Shown here: positions 25,491 through 37,800 of the stretch, in pieces
Layout: every line of letters begins with the position of its first letter
Position numbering within the stretch: position 1 is the stretch's first letter
Source: Taenia hydatigena
Taxonomy: Eukaryota > Platyhelminthes > Cestoda > Cyclophyllidea > Taeniidae
Length of the DNA stretch: 64,000 nucleotides
Reading direction: 5' to 3'
Assembly: GCA_036345935.2 (NCBI GenBank)
Contig: JADWOT020000009.1
Coordinates: forward strand, 14,120,148-14,184,147
Position numbers and translations under genes: made by a program
The notes under the pieces: generated by a model
What the model was told of the DNA's origin: nothing
What the model saw: the letters and a program-made list of their open reading frames with translations, nothing else
Database searches by the model: none

Positions 25491-25611
25491 TCGGGAGAAG
25501 GACTCACCTGCCACCATAGGAGTGGAATCAGTAAGTGGTACATTACAGAATCACGTCTCTATTAACAGCTTGGTCATACCGGCAATAAGAGGTGAGGCGG
25601 AAATAGTGAGC

Positions 25612-25755
25612 GAAAGGAGCAAAGGAAATAAATCACGAAGCAAAGCAAAGACGAGGATATCGCGAGCAGATCCGAAGTTTCCATTGGTGGTGTGCACCAC
25701 CGGCTGCATCGTGGCATCTATGCGGAACGTGCTGGTTCAAATCTCCGACCGCTAA
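25612..25755 (+). pseudogene. Histone H2A relic (N-terminal half, frameshifted)
   Basis: Frame 1 gives SKGNKSRSKAKTRISRADPKFP, matching the H2A tail and its KAKTRSSRAGLQFP segment. A shift of reading frame after FP continues as GGVHHRLHRGIYAERAGS, matching GRIHRLLRKGNYAERVGA. KAKTR, SRA, FP, HRL and YAER are identical. The unshifted frame instead runs on to a TAA at 25753-25755. The C-terminal half (acidic patch, LPNIQ) is missing. H2A pairs with H2B in nucleosomes, and this copy cannot make it. Confidence 0.8.
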
Positions 25756-25905
25756 AGCGCTCGGGTTATCGGACAAAGGTAATCAGCGTTGATGTTGATT
25801 GAATTTTTGCAGTATAAGGCGGAATAAAGTGATTCAGTGCACCGGCCTGGGCTATTTCACTTTAGCTTAGCCTAGCATAAGCCAACAAAGTGTGGGAAAG
25901 GAGCG

Positions 25906-27278
25906 ACACGGGAAGGAAAGGGATTCTGTTTTCACCACCTTAAAATACTGACATACATCGCGTTGACTCATCGTAGCTAAGTAGCTAAAGAACTACCAAC
26001 TCATACTTATGCGAACAGAGACGACAGCCTTCAACGCATGCTACTGGCACCTCACCAACCCAACCATCATCATCATCTTCGAACGCAATTAAATGGGGCA
26101 AAGTGAGTAACTCGAACGACCTACTTCGATATGGTTAGATGCGTGAGCACAGCTAAACGGTCGCATGCCAGAACAGTCAACACAGAAGGCTCACTAACTT
26201 CTCCCATCACAAATGGTCATGAATGGCTGTGCTCCGATTAGTGTTGTCGCAGCAGGCTACGTCTCTTTCACCCTCCCATTAGGTCATAGTATGCATGAAC
26301 CAGGGATGGGCAGTATTGCACTAACCGAATGTTTCGCGAAATCGGTGTTGCTATGATGGTGGTGAGTTGGAAACAGATCCGAGCCACCATACCTTATCCT
26401 TTCATTTTAACTCAAACACGCGTAGGTGGCCTGTAAAGAACTAAAGTTCGTCAAAGTAAAAGCCAAACGTAAGAACTACAGATTTAAAAGTGAAACCGAC
26501 CTAGCATCTCAAGCAATCACCGGGTTTTCTGACCGCTGAGCCATGCCGGTGCTTAAGCTCTCTTCTATTCTCCGAATTTATATTCAGCACAAATTCCATG
26601 TCCCCTTTCGTCTTCAGGAAAGTTCAAAGGCTCTAAAGTATACTGAAAGCAGATGCTCAATTTTAATCTCACTCAAAGGTTTGAATAATTACTCAAGGCA
26701 CCTTCACCTAAGGATTATGGAATGAGAAAGGAAATGCCAAAGGACTAAAAAGACTAAGTCAATGGTCATTTAGGAGCCAAATAACAATAAAATGGCGTAA
26801 AAACTTTTGCCATGGTGCCACTGCTATCCTGTGGTCTGATTTTATGAAAAAGCAAATCGTAGCGGAAAAAGCGAAACATTCATCACATCCACCAGGCTTG
26901 GAATTTTTTGAATTTAAGGAGCAGTGATAATCCAATTTGTGCAAACAGTTTATTTGCACCATCTTTTAGCCAAACGAGACACCAAAGCACGAACCGCAAA
27001 CAAATTACGATTTTTAGCTTCTCCGTGAATTCTTTTTCCTTTTACTTGTCAAATTTGCAATAACTCATTAGAATTTGTGGGGCTGTGGCATGTGGCATTA
27101 TCAATGCAGGTGACACTACGCAACGCAGATAGCTACAATTTGTTTGACACAATTTTGCAGATAAAATTGACCAAAATTTGATCACTCTTCTCAACCCATC
27201 AAATTGTTCACTTCTATCAAACAGTTCTACAGCGGATAACAGGGCGCAAACTAAAAGCGAAACAGGATATATGCAACC
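25906..27278. other. Unrecognised intergenic DNA
   Basis: Only short frames, with no repeat shared with other parts of the window. The 5-bp flank of the LTR-like element (CAACC, 27274-27278) closes it. Confidence 0.5.
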
Positions 27279-27464
27279 TGTAGCGCCCCGAGGCTCCCTT
27301 GAAGGCAAAAAAAGGCAGAATGCTAGAGTAGAATATATATATTCAACGGACAGAGGGAAATAGGCCGCTGGCATGGCCCAGAGGCCAGCTCACGCAGCTA
27401 GGACAGTACAGCCACCTCTGTGACCTTGACCGAAACCGGTAGTTCCAACAAACAAAGTGCTACA
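27279..27464 (+). mobile_element. Solo-LTR-like element, copy 3, with 5-bp target duplication
   Basis: A 186-bp unit beginning TGTAG and ending CTACA (5-bp inverted termini with TG...CA ends) is flanked on both sides by CAACC (27274-27278 and 27465-27469). TG/CA ends plus a 5-bp duplication are the hallmark of LTR retrotransposon integration, so this is best read as a solo LTR. A TATA-like GAATATATATATTCAAC lies about 65 bp in. No coding capacity. TRIM elements with LTRs of this size are known in tapeworms; membership in that group is inference. Confidence 0.88.
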
Positions 27465-29893
27465 CAACCGTCCTAAACTTTTAAAGTAACACTAAAGATG
27501 GGATATGCATTTATTTAGCTATCCGGTAATGCCTGCGCACTTATAGTAAGTGCTACACTAAAAGAAAATAAATTATTGTCGAATTCAGGTCCTCGAACCT
27601 CTTTAACAAGAAATGAGGCAAAAACTGGGTACACATTAGACCGCATGCAACAAGTAAGGCATTAGCTGCTACAGTAAAAAAACTGTGCAACACACCGCCA
27701 AATCAACAATAATTTCGCAAAGAATTGCGCAGCACAAAACTTAAAAGTAATCAGGTATTATAGCTAGAAAACAAATTAACCTTTATAGTGACTTAACTTT
27801 ACATAATTGAGTTAATTTTGGTAAGCAAGTGAGTGAAGTAGGTGAATATGAATACATCAATGGAATATAAGTACTTGTTAACAGGGATTTAAAATGAAAG
27901 TACTGAGTACTTGGCATACTGTTAACTTCTTCTACAAATTGAGTCTTATTAATCTAAAATCACCTTTGCTAAAAGAATACACCATCTATCGCTGCGCCAT
28001 CAACTTTACCTCACCTCTTAAAGCCTAGCGCGGTCGGATGAATGGAGTCGAAGAGTTTGGCAATGACAAAGTCCAAGCAGCGAACGGACTTTAACTTTTC
28101 CATTTTTAGTGCAAGAATGCATACGGATAAGGTGGATTTGGGAGTGGGAACTGAAAGGAAGTGCTTAGTAACGAGGACTGCTAATTGAGTGCTGAAAAAG
28201 GGAAAAGAAGGCTATGCAACAAAAGTTTCTTTATTATTAATAGCTTAAGATTAATATGCAAGTCTTAAATCACGTGATTTTTTTGGCTGGACCTTTTTTT
28301 GGTCAGCCTACATTATAAACTTGGCCTTCTGTTGTTGCTGTGCGCCTACGTTGGTCTTGAAGTGGAAGCACAAGTGCTGGAGGTCACCCGAAGGAGGCAA
28401 GTTGGCTTGTGTGCATTTCTTTGCTGGACACGTTCAGTCCTTACTAACTACGCGATTTCATTTAAGTTGTTGCCTTTGACTTTGTATCTTACCTTTATAT
28501 CTGGAGCAAAATATCAAAATCAACTGCCAGAAATCACAAACATTGCTTTGGTAGTAGTGGCACCTCAGTTCTGTACCAACACGAGAGCGTAATCATCGAT
28601 GGTACTAGTTTCCCTCATTAGTGATTTTGTCCTTTAAATTGGGTGGGAACGCCCAAACGCTCATTCATTCCATTGGCAGAAAGTTAATGCTGGTTGCACA
28701 AGCAGCGTGTATTTAAGCAGGATTATAAACTGTTACGAATCCTTATGGTCAAACAGGTTGTACGATTACGTGAGGAAAGTGCCGATGGCCCAATGTAGAT
28801 GCAAACTTTTCCTCCCACTCCCCTTTAACAGTTGCATGACGCCTTTTTCCCAGAGAGATGCGATCCTCATCCCCCAGAAAGAGTCAGCCAACCTGAAGCC
28901 CATAATAGGGTCAGGTGGGTGGGTGAGTGAGTGGATAGGTGAGCAGGTAGATGAATTCGGCCACTCTTACGGCGATGTTTTTGATTAGTTAAAGGTGCAG
29001 CATCAGCAGGTAGAATTCTTTTTGATGGCACATAGTGGAGAGATTTTCAATGCAGTTACTCCATTCAAATTTGTAAGGTTCGTTAGCTTTATTTGCTACG
29101 GTATTAAATCAGTCGTCGGCGCGTTATCAAGCCAGCTTGTAACGAATAAATTCCAACGTGAAATGTTGATGCCATGACCGTCAAATGGTTTAAAACAATA
29201 GCTTTTTCTGAATAAGTGACTACATCAGAGTGAATTATCAAATGCATAGAGATATCTTGTGTGTTAAAGATTTGGGCTAAGCAATATGTTGCTACATGGT
29301 GCTCACTCGTAAGGTCTGGTCAAGATGATAACTAGTGCCTTGCTTGTTTACTAAGAGAATATGCGAATAACCGACCTATTTTGCTTGTACCTATTCTAAC
29401 ATCTTTGCATTAAGATAGATTTTTAAGTGGCTTACCAACTTATTCAATAGTGTATGCACGTTTATTACATTTTATGTGTAAGGCGAGCAGAGTTGGTTGC
29501 ATCTCAATGTGTTGCGAAGAGACTGGCGTGAGTCCTTTGGGCACCAAAGACTTAAATTATTATGGCACTACCCTGATTACTTGTTTAATGTACAAGACTT
29601 CAACTCTATTTGCCAATGGGTGGATTGAATGCGTGTATGCGGGTGTGACAAGTGGCTGCGCGTTAAAGAGTGCCAAAAAAGAGTGCATACACTCACGCAC
29701 ACTTGCTGCCTCGACAAAACTCGGTCCTACAATGAGTGCCGGAGCAAGTAAAGTACGATTGTGCATGGTTTTGGCTGATTAGTATGTGATTCGCAAGAGC
29801 GTTGTGCTCTGGAATTCAAAAAGGAACATTTTCTGGAGTAGTGGAAATTCTAGCATCGCTAGCACTCATTATAGCATAAGTTCCGACAACTTC
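27465..29893. other. Unrecognised intergenic DNA
   Basis: AT-rich. A frame at 28299-28592 starts with a hydrophobic run (KLGLLLLLCAYVGLEVEAQ) that looks like a signal peptide but has no ATG. A GGTGA-type run lies at 28910-28950. No gene is supported. Confidence 0.45.
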
Positions 29894-30077
29894 CATAGCG
29901 TCCCGAGGCTTCCTTGAAGGCAAAAGAAGGCAGAATGATAGGGTAGAATATATATTCAACGGACAGAGGGAAATAGGCTGCTGGCACAGCCCGGAGGCCA
30001 GCCCAGGAAGCTAGGGCAGTACGGCCACCACTGTGACCTTGACTGAGACCGGTAGTTCCAACAAACAAAGTACTACA
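29894..30077 (+). mobile_element. Solo-LTR-like element, copy 4
   Basis: About 184 bp, the same family, ending TACTACA. The 5' terminus is mutated (CATAG for TGTAG). Flanks are not a clean duplication (ACTTC and CATTC). Internal blocks, TATA-like box and GAGACCGGTAGTTCCAACAA are well kept. Confidence 0.82.
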
Positions 30078-33000
30078 CATTCAGTCCATAATTACCTCTA
30101 AGCATCTGTTTCACATCAAACCTTAAAAGTTCCTTTCAAATTATTGCAAATCCGCAACCCACGTTAAGTGAGAAGTGAGGAGGAGACAAAGTAACTAAAA
30201 AAATCGCATGATCAATGACTTCGATTCGTTTGTTTGTTTTAAGCGGCGACACGACCTGCTTCTTCGCATTCACTTCGGCCTTAAACAAAGCTGCCTGAAA
30301 TTGACTTGGCAATGTGAGAAAAGAGATGTGTGCAAGATTGGCTACTGGATGCGTTTAAATCTCACTACCTTAACGCTAGACTGTCATCCTTTTCACAATT
30401 CATGTAGGTCTATGTGTCCTTCCTCGCTACAATTCGTCCGAGCGCTATACGCCCTTTTGTTTCTTCACCGCCCCCTCCACTCCTCTGTTCGTAGAACGTC
30501 AGCGGACCGAAGCATTAGGTAAAGGCGTAAGTTGTAGAAATTAAAAGTGAATCATGACATCCCTTCCTTTGTTTCCTTTTTGAATGATTTGCTTTGTTTT
30601 CCTTTTTCTTTATTTTTACGCATCAGTCAAATATTAATCCAAATGGTAGCGAGTCAGACTAATACCAATTCATACTTAACACTTTTGTCGGTTATTCATA
30701 CGGCAGCTGCGCAAAGGTACATAAACGAAAGTCTGGATAGATGGTTCGATAGCAAAAATTAGTGAAATCAAGAAAGTAGGACTACATCACAAAATACCTC
30801 AAATCAACTTAAAAAATCTGTGCAAAAATAACACCTTGTTTGCGTACACTCTGTCCCAGTACTGATCTCTTCTCTTTCCGTTCCTTTTCCGTCGCCCACA
30901 TTATCCCACTCCTTTATTGCTTTTAGCAGAACAACTATTTTTCCCGACTTGCATCGGAGAGATCAGGATACTTCTAGTGTCCTCTCTGGTTAGAAGCAAG
31001 CATTTTCGCAAGCGCAAAATGAGACACATTCACCGATAACCCAGGTTTGGGAAATCGTAGTTAAATTTAATTGTGAGTCACAGACCCCTTGACCACACTC
31101 TTGCTTTAATCATCCTTATGCCTCTTTACAGGTACGAACTAAACATGCGTACATTTGCTTATTCGTTGCAGACGCGATTTAGTAGGCAAAGTTGGCTAAA
31201 CCAGGTTGGATTAGACAAGGCTAGGCTAAAATAGACTCGTCTATCTGCCCTAACATGCAAATAGCATTGGTTCTTTTTGCACTCCATCATTGTGGTAATG
31301 CTTCTCTCGAAGCTCAGAATTCACAAGAAGGACGCAGATGTCAATGTTGCTCTTAATTATGCCCCTCAGATATTAGGGTTCATTGCAATCACGTAGGAAG
31401 TATCGGCACCTTCGGACCGAGGAATAAGATGTTACCCTTATGACCCCTGGTTCCCTCTCAAGCTTCAGTCCAGAGCTGCTACTGTGTCTCATTCTCCTCG
31501 TACCACTTCTTACAGTTCTCCAAAACAATAAGACTTACGTAATACGCGATCGCGCTCCACCACACTTTGTTTACCTACCTTTCAAACGATTAACAGATTC
31601 GCAGATGCACTTTCATGTACCTATTTTTCTTCGTTTAATTTTGGTGAGACCAGGACTAGTTCCTTTCATATCGCTTCTTTTGTTTTCTTACCTTGACATC
31701 TTTCAAAGTAAATTTAATTTCTCCCATCTCCTTCTCCCTCCAAATCAGTCTTCATCGATGCCGCTCTGGTGAGCTCCCCTTATTTTTCGATTGACTGTTC
31801 TATGCTTGAACCCTTGGTCTACTGCATTTATAGCCATGATCCATGCTATTAGTAGGACTTACCGTAGATCTGACCGCATTGAACTTGACTGAAGGCTGTA
31901 TCGCATCTCACTACTTCCTAATTCCTAACTTTTTTTACTACTTCAATTCATCTCAGACCATACCTGTCAAGTCTTTCCTCCCATTCCACTCTCAAGAACG
32001 AAGGTAAGCATGTTGATTAATTATAAGGTCGCGATTTGCATTGCACCTGGACTCTTACTTACCGCATTGCCTATGTCCGTCCCTTATCATTTTAGACGAT
32101 CTCTGTACATAGTCCATCAAAGAAGCCTGTACAAATGCGTACCTCTCCTCCAGCCCTTATTGCCAGAACGCAAACATGCCCTCGTCTTAGAAGCAGAAGA
32201 AGTTCACTTCGTCATTATGCGTTTATACGAAGATTAAGACAATCGCTTATTAGAATGCTACCCATTGAGGTGCTGGCTGGAGAGAGCTTAATGCCAGATT
32301 CTTTATTCGTAAACACAACTACGATGGCTACAATTACGAAGGAAAAAAGAGATTAATCTGTTCATAAGCCATGGGAATAAGTGGAATACAGCAGCTGGTA
32401 TGGGCACTCATTGAAGTGTTGAGCGCACTGCATTAACCCTATTGGCAACCAGCATCAACCAGCATGTGACTGTTTTGTGAAAACAAGGAAAACACAATTT
32501 TGCGAGTTTCATTGACAAGTAATCACATGAGTGAAAATGAAGATCAAGCTCCATATTTTTGGCGGAAAGTAGAAGTGTTTCTTCTCTACCTATACTCTGT
32601 TGGTATAGTTCACTCAAATTTTCCTTCATCCTGTCGAATATATCACTAAAATAATTGAATAGGGAAATAAAACAATCCTAAATGTGAGAAACAACAAAAA
32701 GAAGACGAATTGAATTATCCTCGAGGACTTAACGATAATTTATTCATAGCGAGGAGTCATCACAATAAGAGCTTTGCATTCGTACAAGCATGGAGTTCAG
32801 CTTGTGAGCTTCATTCTGTATTGTTTACAATGAGCTTAGATTGTCTTCTTTTACTGCTAGGGTCTGCATCCAATTCAACATGTTTGACAGTGCGAAAAGT
32901 CTGACCAAGCACCTTTCTGCATCGAAAGCAAACTACATAATCCCTCTCCCCTCATCATACATGCCAATTTGTACAGATGCGATTCGGCGGAACGCAGTCG

Positions 33001-34740
33001 CCTCGGAGGCGTCTACTCATGGCTTCCTACACTCAGCACATCTTTCGCCGTATGAAACCTGCTTGTCATAATGGACACATGTGCATTTGTAGCACAGAGC
33101 TGCGTCCAAAGCAAACCAGCAGCAATTTCTCTAACCTTCTCACATTTCAGTTTTAGTAACAGGATCACTTTGGACCACCGCCATCGTGCCTAGGCCGTAT
33201 GGCTCGACCCCAAGCCAATTCGTTTAAATCAAGTTCCACCATATGACGAACATATACTGCTAAGCGCAAACATCATCTTTTATGCTATGAAATGCAAATC
33301 TCCTTTAATGTCAATGTTCCTGCAACTATTCATAGGTGATGATGACAATTATAGCGAGATTTCTCTTCCATTCATCCGGATACCATAAAGCGCAAAGCTT
33401 CAGATTCTGTTAATTGCTTGGAGAGATTAGTGACATTGCGGTAAAGCGTTGCCCCAGTTGTAAAGAAATCTGATAACTAACATGGATGACTCGGGATTAC
33501 TCTTGACGGGTAACGCGAGAAAGGGAATGGAAATTAGATGATGGAATGACTGCTTTTTCGCTTATTATTTTTGCCTCAATCATCGTACCTTCGCTGGGTA
33601 GGCTAACCTCTACGATATGTGAACGGACAATCAACTACTGAAACATTACTGCTTTCAGACTAATGAATGGTAAACCGGTTAATCCACTGAATTGTATTTT
33701 CTTCTTTCAAGTGAGCAACAACTCAGTTAATTGTCTCAATTTTGCACTTTGAAGACCTCAGCAAAGCAGCATGCCACTGCATTAGTTAGAAATGTTCGTC
33801 TGCATAAGGTGTATTTTCAAGTCCAGGCATGGCTGATCAAAGACGACGCTTTTCGAAGCAACAATGCTTTAAAATTCTGCGCATTTTGTTGCGGCCCTTT
33901 ATATTGCATGGTAGTTAAATCAAGGAAGATTGTAACACCGTCTACACAGACGCATTCCAAAGAAGATGCAAACATTGGTTTTTTATACGACGGATGGATA
34001 CCACGATCGCATCCGGTTTGACAGAAAGTGACTTTTCACAGATTGTGCCATGTAGCATAGAAGTGTTGCAAAAGGTGGAAGTAAAATAACGGTGGTGGAA
34101 CACCTCTTTCCCTCTCATATGCGATGCAGAATTTGAGAAGTGTTACTTGGTGCCGGAACTGACCACTGCTTCCGCTATCGACGAAAGGACTGCTAATTCA
34201 TCAATCGCCTTCAATGGACGCTCTTTCAAACTGATTTATTTTGTCACCTTTTTAGTTCATACATGCAACAAGTCTACACATTGTGATTGGCGAACTTCGT
34301 GGGGTGAGAATCGAAACCCTCGGTCAGTCGAAAAATTTGAAGTAAGTAAGCGTAAGAAGCTAGCCACGACATCTTTTTGCAGCAGCGGTAATGACCAAAC
34401 AAGCACGAGGCCATAGTGCCGATCCTGTTCATATTCGACTCTGTTTTTGTGTGGCTCGCCTTTCTCTCTGTCTTGCCTACTCGCTAACAGTATCAAATTG
34501 TTCGAACACACTCTGGACAAACAAGAGTTTTGCGGAAACCAACAAGGAGAACGTTTACACAAAACATACAAGAAATTGAGGCAACTTTTGCCTTGCGATT
34601 TGCAGTCTCATGCCTAACTACGAATCAAAGGCGCTAAAATGAGAGAAAAATTGTGGGTAGTACGCTGTTGAGGATAAAAAACAAGACAGAATTCGCATCA
34701 CCACTTCTAAAATTGTTAATATTACCAGAAGCTGTTACCC
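30078..34740. other. Unrecognised intergenic DNA
   Basis: Only short open frames and no shared repeat. A 96-codon frame at 33731-34021 has no recognisable motif or good splice sites. Confidence 0.45.
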
Positions 34741-34816
34741 TACGCTTGCTGAACATATGCATTTTGCCCTAATATTATGCCTTCTTTTGCCTTCGAGGAA
34801 GTCTCGGAGCGCCACA
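34741..34816 (-). mobile_element. Solo-LTR-like element, copy 5 (5' fragment)
   Basis: Read on the minus strand it begins TGTGGCGCTCCGAGACTTCC, followed by GGCAAAAGAAGGC and the block leading into the TATA-like region, then loses homology after about 75 bases. The 5' end is intact and the rest is lost. Confidence 0.65.
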
Positions 34817-37800
34817 AACAAAGTTTGCGAACTAAGAGTATTAAGCATTGAGAGCAAAATAATGAATTACTGGAAAATTATGCAGTCGCCACTCAACAGA
34901 TTTTAATCCACTTAGTAAATATACATTGCAAGTATAGTCTAGCTAAGGGCATTCAGCTTACTTTTATTTAATTACTACACACATGAAGCACAGTTCCCTT
35001 TGGCATATTATTAGCAATAATATTAGAGTTTGAATAATGGGATGAAGAAGCGTTGGTCAGCCCTGATCTGCTGAAAGTAAAGGAGGCGGCATCGTTGATG
35101 CAGAACAGAATTTATTTTGGACCCAATTAGGAACTTCAACGTAAGCACGCAGCTGCACTCCTTGAAAACACTGTATTCGATGTGCTCAAAAGTGTTTGAA
35201 ATGAGTGAGGAATTCTGGATGTCTACACAGCAGACGCATAATTTTACTTGCTTATGAGTCACTAGAGCTTCATTGTTGCTGAACATCAATTTTTGTAACC
35301 TACTGGTTGGGACTGTGCATTTAAAGATGCTAAACCGCGTGGATACTCACTTTGCGCATTGTATTCGAACACAAATTTGAAAGAAGGGTTGCCATTGCCA
35401 CATTCATAGATTTGCATCCACAATGCAAAGATGTGAAATGCACACTTAGCTGATTTTCAATCGTATAGGCCGACGGCAAGTATCCATCTTGTGCATGTTT
35501 AATTAAAGCTTAAGCTATATTATATTGAGCACATTGCCGTACGTCTTCCTTTTGCCTGAGATTTCTGCGCAAATTAAAGTGCAGAAAATAATGTAAACGA
35601 GTTTATCACTTAACCATGCATTTTAAGTATACGCTTTGCGTTTTGTGCTCTGCGCTTTACGGTAGCCCAAATATTTTGCGCCAGAGTGGAAAGTCTTATT
35701 ACTGTGTTCACTACAATGTGTATGCAGGGCTCATCTGCATTCTGCTTCCCTTTTACCCTCAGTAGAAATGCGAATAACGGCAGTGAAGAATGTTACGTGC
35801 ATAGTATATAACTCGGTCACTAATATTTGGCAATTCATTTAACGTAGTTTAATGTGCGGCGCATCTTTGGTCACTTCATTTTTGTTTCGACAAAGCGTCG
35901 CGGTTTTACATTTTGTAGGTCTTATTTTAATGTTTGTTGAAATGCTGGTGCTCACATTGCATTTGTAAATGCACGGACAAGTGTGTTTTGCATTGCGCTT
36001 AGCCCTGATGAATGGACTATGAGGATGGAGTGAGCGCAGATGACCTGTATCAGTGGGAATGAGAGAATGGGAAACAGAATACAAGTTATGTGAGGGTGTG
36101 TGAGTGTATACTGGTATGGTCATGCGAGAAAAGCAAAAAAGGATGGATTGATGAATGGGCAAGTGGATGGATGGAGGGAGTAAGGCGGTAGTGATGGGAG
36201 AGCGATGGAGAAATGTGAGGAGGAATGAAGGAGTTAGGGAGGGAAGGAAGGGAGGACGAAATGGATGAAGGCTGATAGGAACTGGGAAGGCGAGTGTGGA
36301 ATAAGGGAGGCGTGATGCGATGTGTGGCTGGCATGAAAATGCGAGCCATGGAAGTTGAAAGTTAAATGAAAAATAAGCGCCATTGGTTGCACAGGGTGAT
36401 AACTTCTAATCTCCGTCACACCACAGGGTTACGCTACTTCGTGACGGCTATGGTACACGTCATGTCACTAGCACGCTTTATCGAATTTTACTTGCCTACG
36501 ATTCTCTTCACTTCACTCCTCCACCTCAACCCATTTACCTCCTGTTCTACGCATTTATGGCATTGCACACAATAAAATAGCTTTGCATCTCATCCCTTCG
36601 CTCCCCTCCAATGTGGTGAATATGTTGTGCAAACTACTGAATTGCATTAAACAATGCTAGTGGACATGGTGGTGGTAGCGCCAGACGGGTCAGCATGGAT
36701 AGAGTGTGAGCAGTTGGATGAACGATGACGACGATGATGTCATGAGGAAGGGAATCATCTCACAGCACCGCGCCGCACTTTGCACACTTCCAAAACGCAA
36801 TTTGGCTTCATTACAATGTCGACGGGGCGACACACTCTCTTCGTGGTCTAAAGGAAAAGAATAGCTGGTGCGCAACGCAAAGTATCCATGTGTCGTATCC
36901 GCTTTTTGAGGTAGGATCCACAATTTCTTTTCATCCACCCAGCCGTCTATCCAGCCAAACTCTCCTCATCACATGCGCAAAAACAAATCCGACCCAAAGG
37001 ATACCAGTACTTGTCGAAGTAGAACGAATTGCAAAGCAACAGTCTCAATAGTGATGAATTTAAGCAACACTCTGACTATTCTGGTCGCCGAACTGATATA
37101 TAATCAAACAGTAACGTGGGTCGCAGGCCAAAGTCTCAGTAGAAGCAGTCTTAACCACCTTGGCTTGCATTAGTTCACATCGCGCCTGTTGCAGTTGCTG
37201 AAGATGCATTTAGCTCGTCAATAAGGAAGGGAGCGCTTAACCAACCTATTCGATGGTACTGCTGCTCTATCCGCCATCAATACCACAGGCACGGTATATT
37301 GTGCCAACATGGATAGCACAACACTTTGGGCAATAGTGAAGACTTTAGAAGTGGGAAATTGGATATTTTCCACTTAAAGTGGTAAGCGTCAAAAGCGTTA
37401 GATCACAAAACATATCAAAGCAATTAATAAAGAGAGATTCATTCTTACCGAAACAGGGTATGAAGCTCATCTTGAAATTTAGTTTTCTTTAACTACCCTT
37501 ACAACTCATATAATGGAACACTAATGAAAGGAAAATTCTGTCTGTTTTGAAGTGTAGACAATCCCTAGCACCAAGTAAAGCCAAACATTCCAAAATGCAT
37601 CTCTTTTTGATAAATTGACTTTCAATCTGCGTTGCGTTAAGGGGAATCTGATAAGGGAAATCAAAGAAAAGCGTGTTATTGAGGCGAAAATGAACTTCAA
37701 GTATACCAAAATGGGTTGTTTAGGGCAGTATAGTGCGCATTCTTCATAACACGCATTTCAACGTAACAAATACGGATCGTTTTAGGCCTAATCGCCTAAA

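Larger units (their letters stand above)
25405..25905 (+). repeat. Repeat C, copy 1
   Basis: About 400 bases from 25508 match the reverse complement of 56505-56925 (shared: CAGAATCACGT, then GAAATAGTGAGCGAAAGGAG, then GTGCTGGTTCAAATC). The first 85 bases match 62745-62830. It encodes the clearest histone H2A relic in the window. Confidence 0.88.

Noticed and set aside
25670..25770. GGTTCAAATC resembling a tRNA B box, suggesting a tRNA-derived SINE
   Set aside because: No cloverleaf can be folded around it, and the same bases are explained by the H2A relic (YAERAGS followed by NL).
28299..28592. Secreted protein with a signal peptide
   Set aside because: The frame has a hydrophobic start but no ATG and no acceptable splice acceptor placing one upstream.
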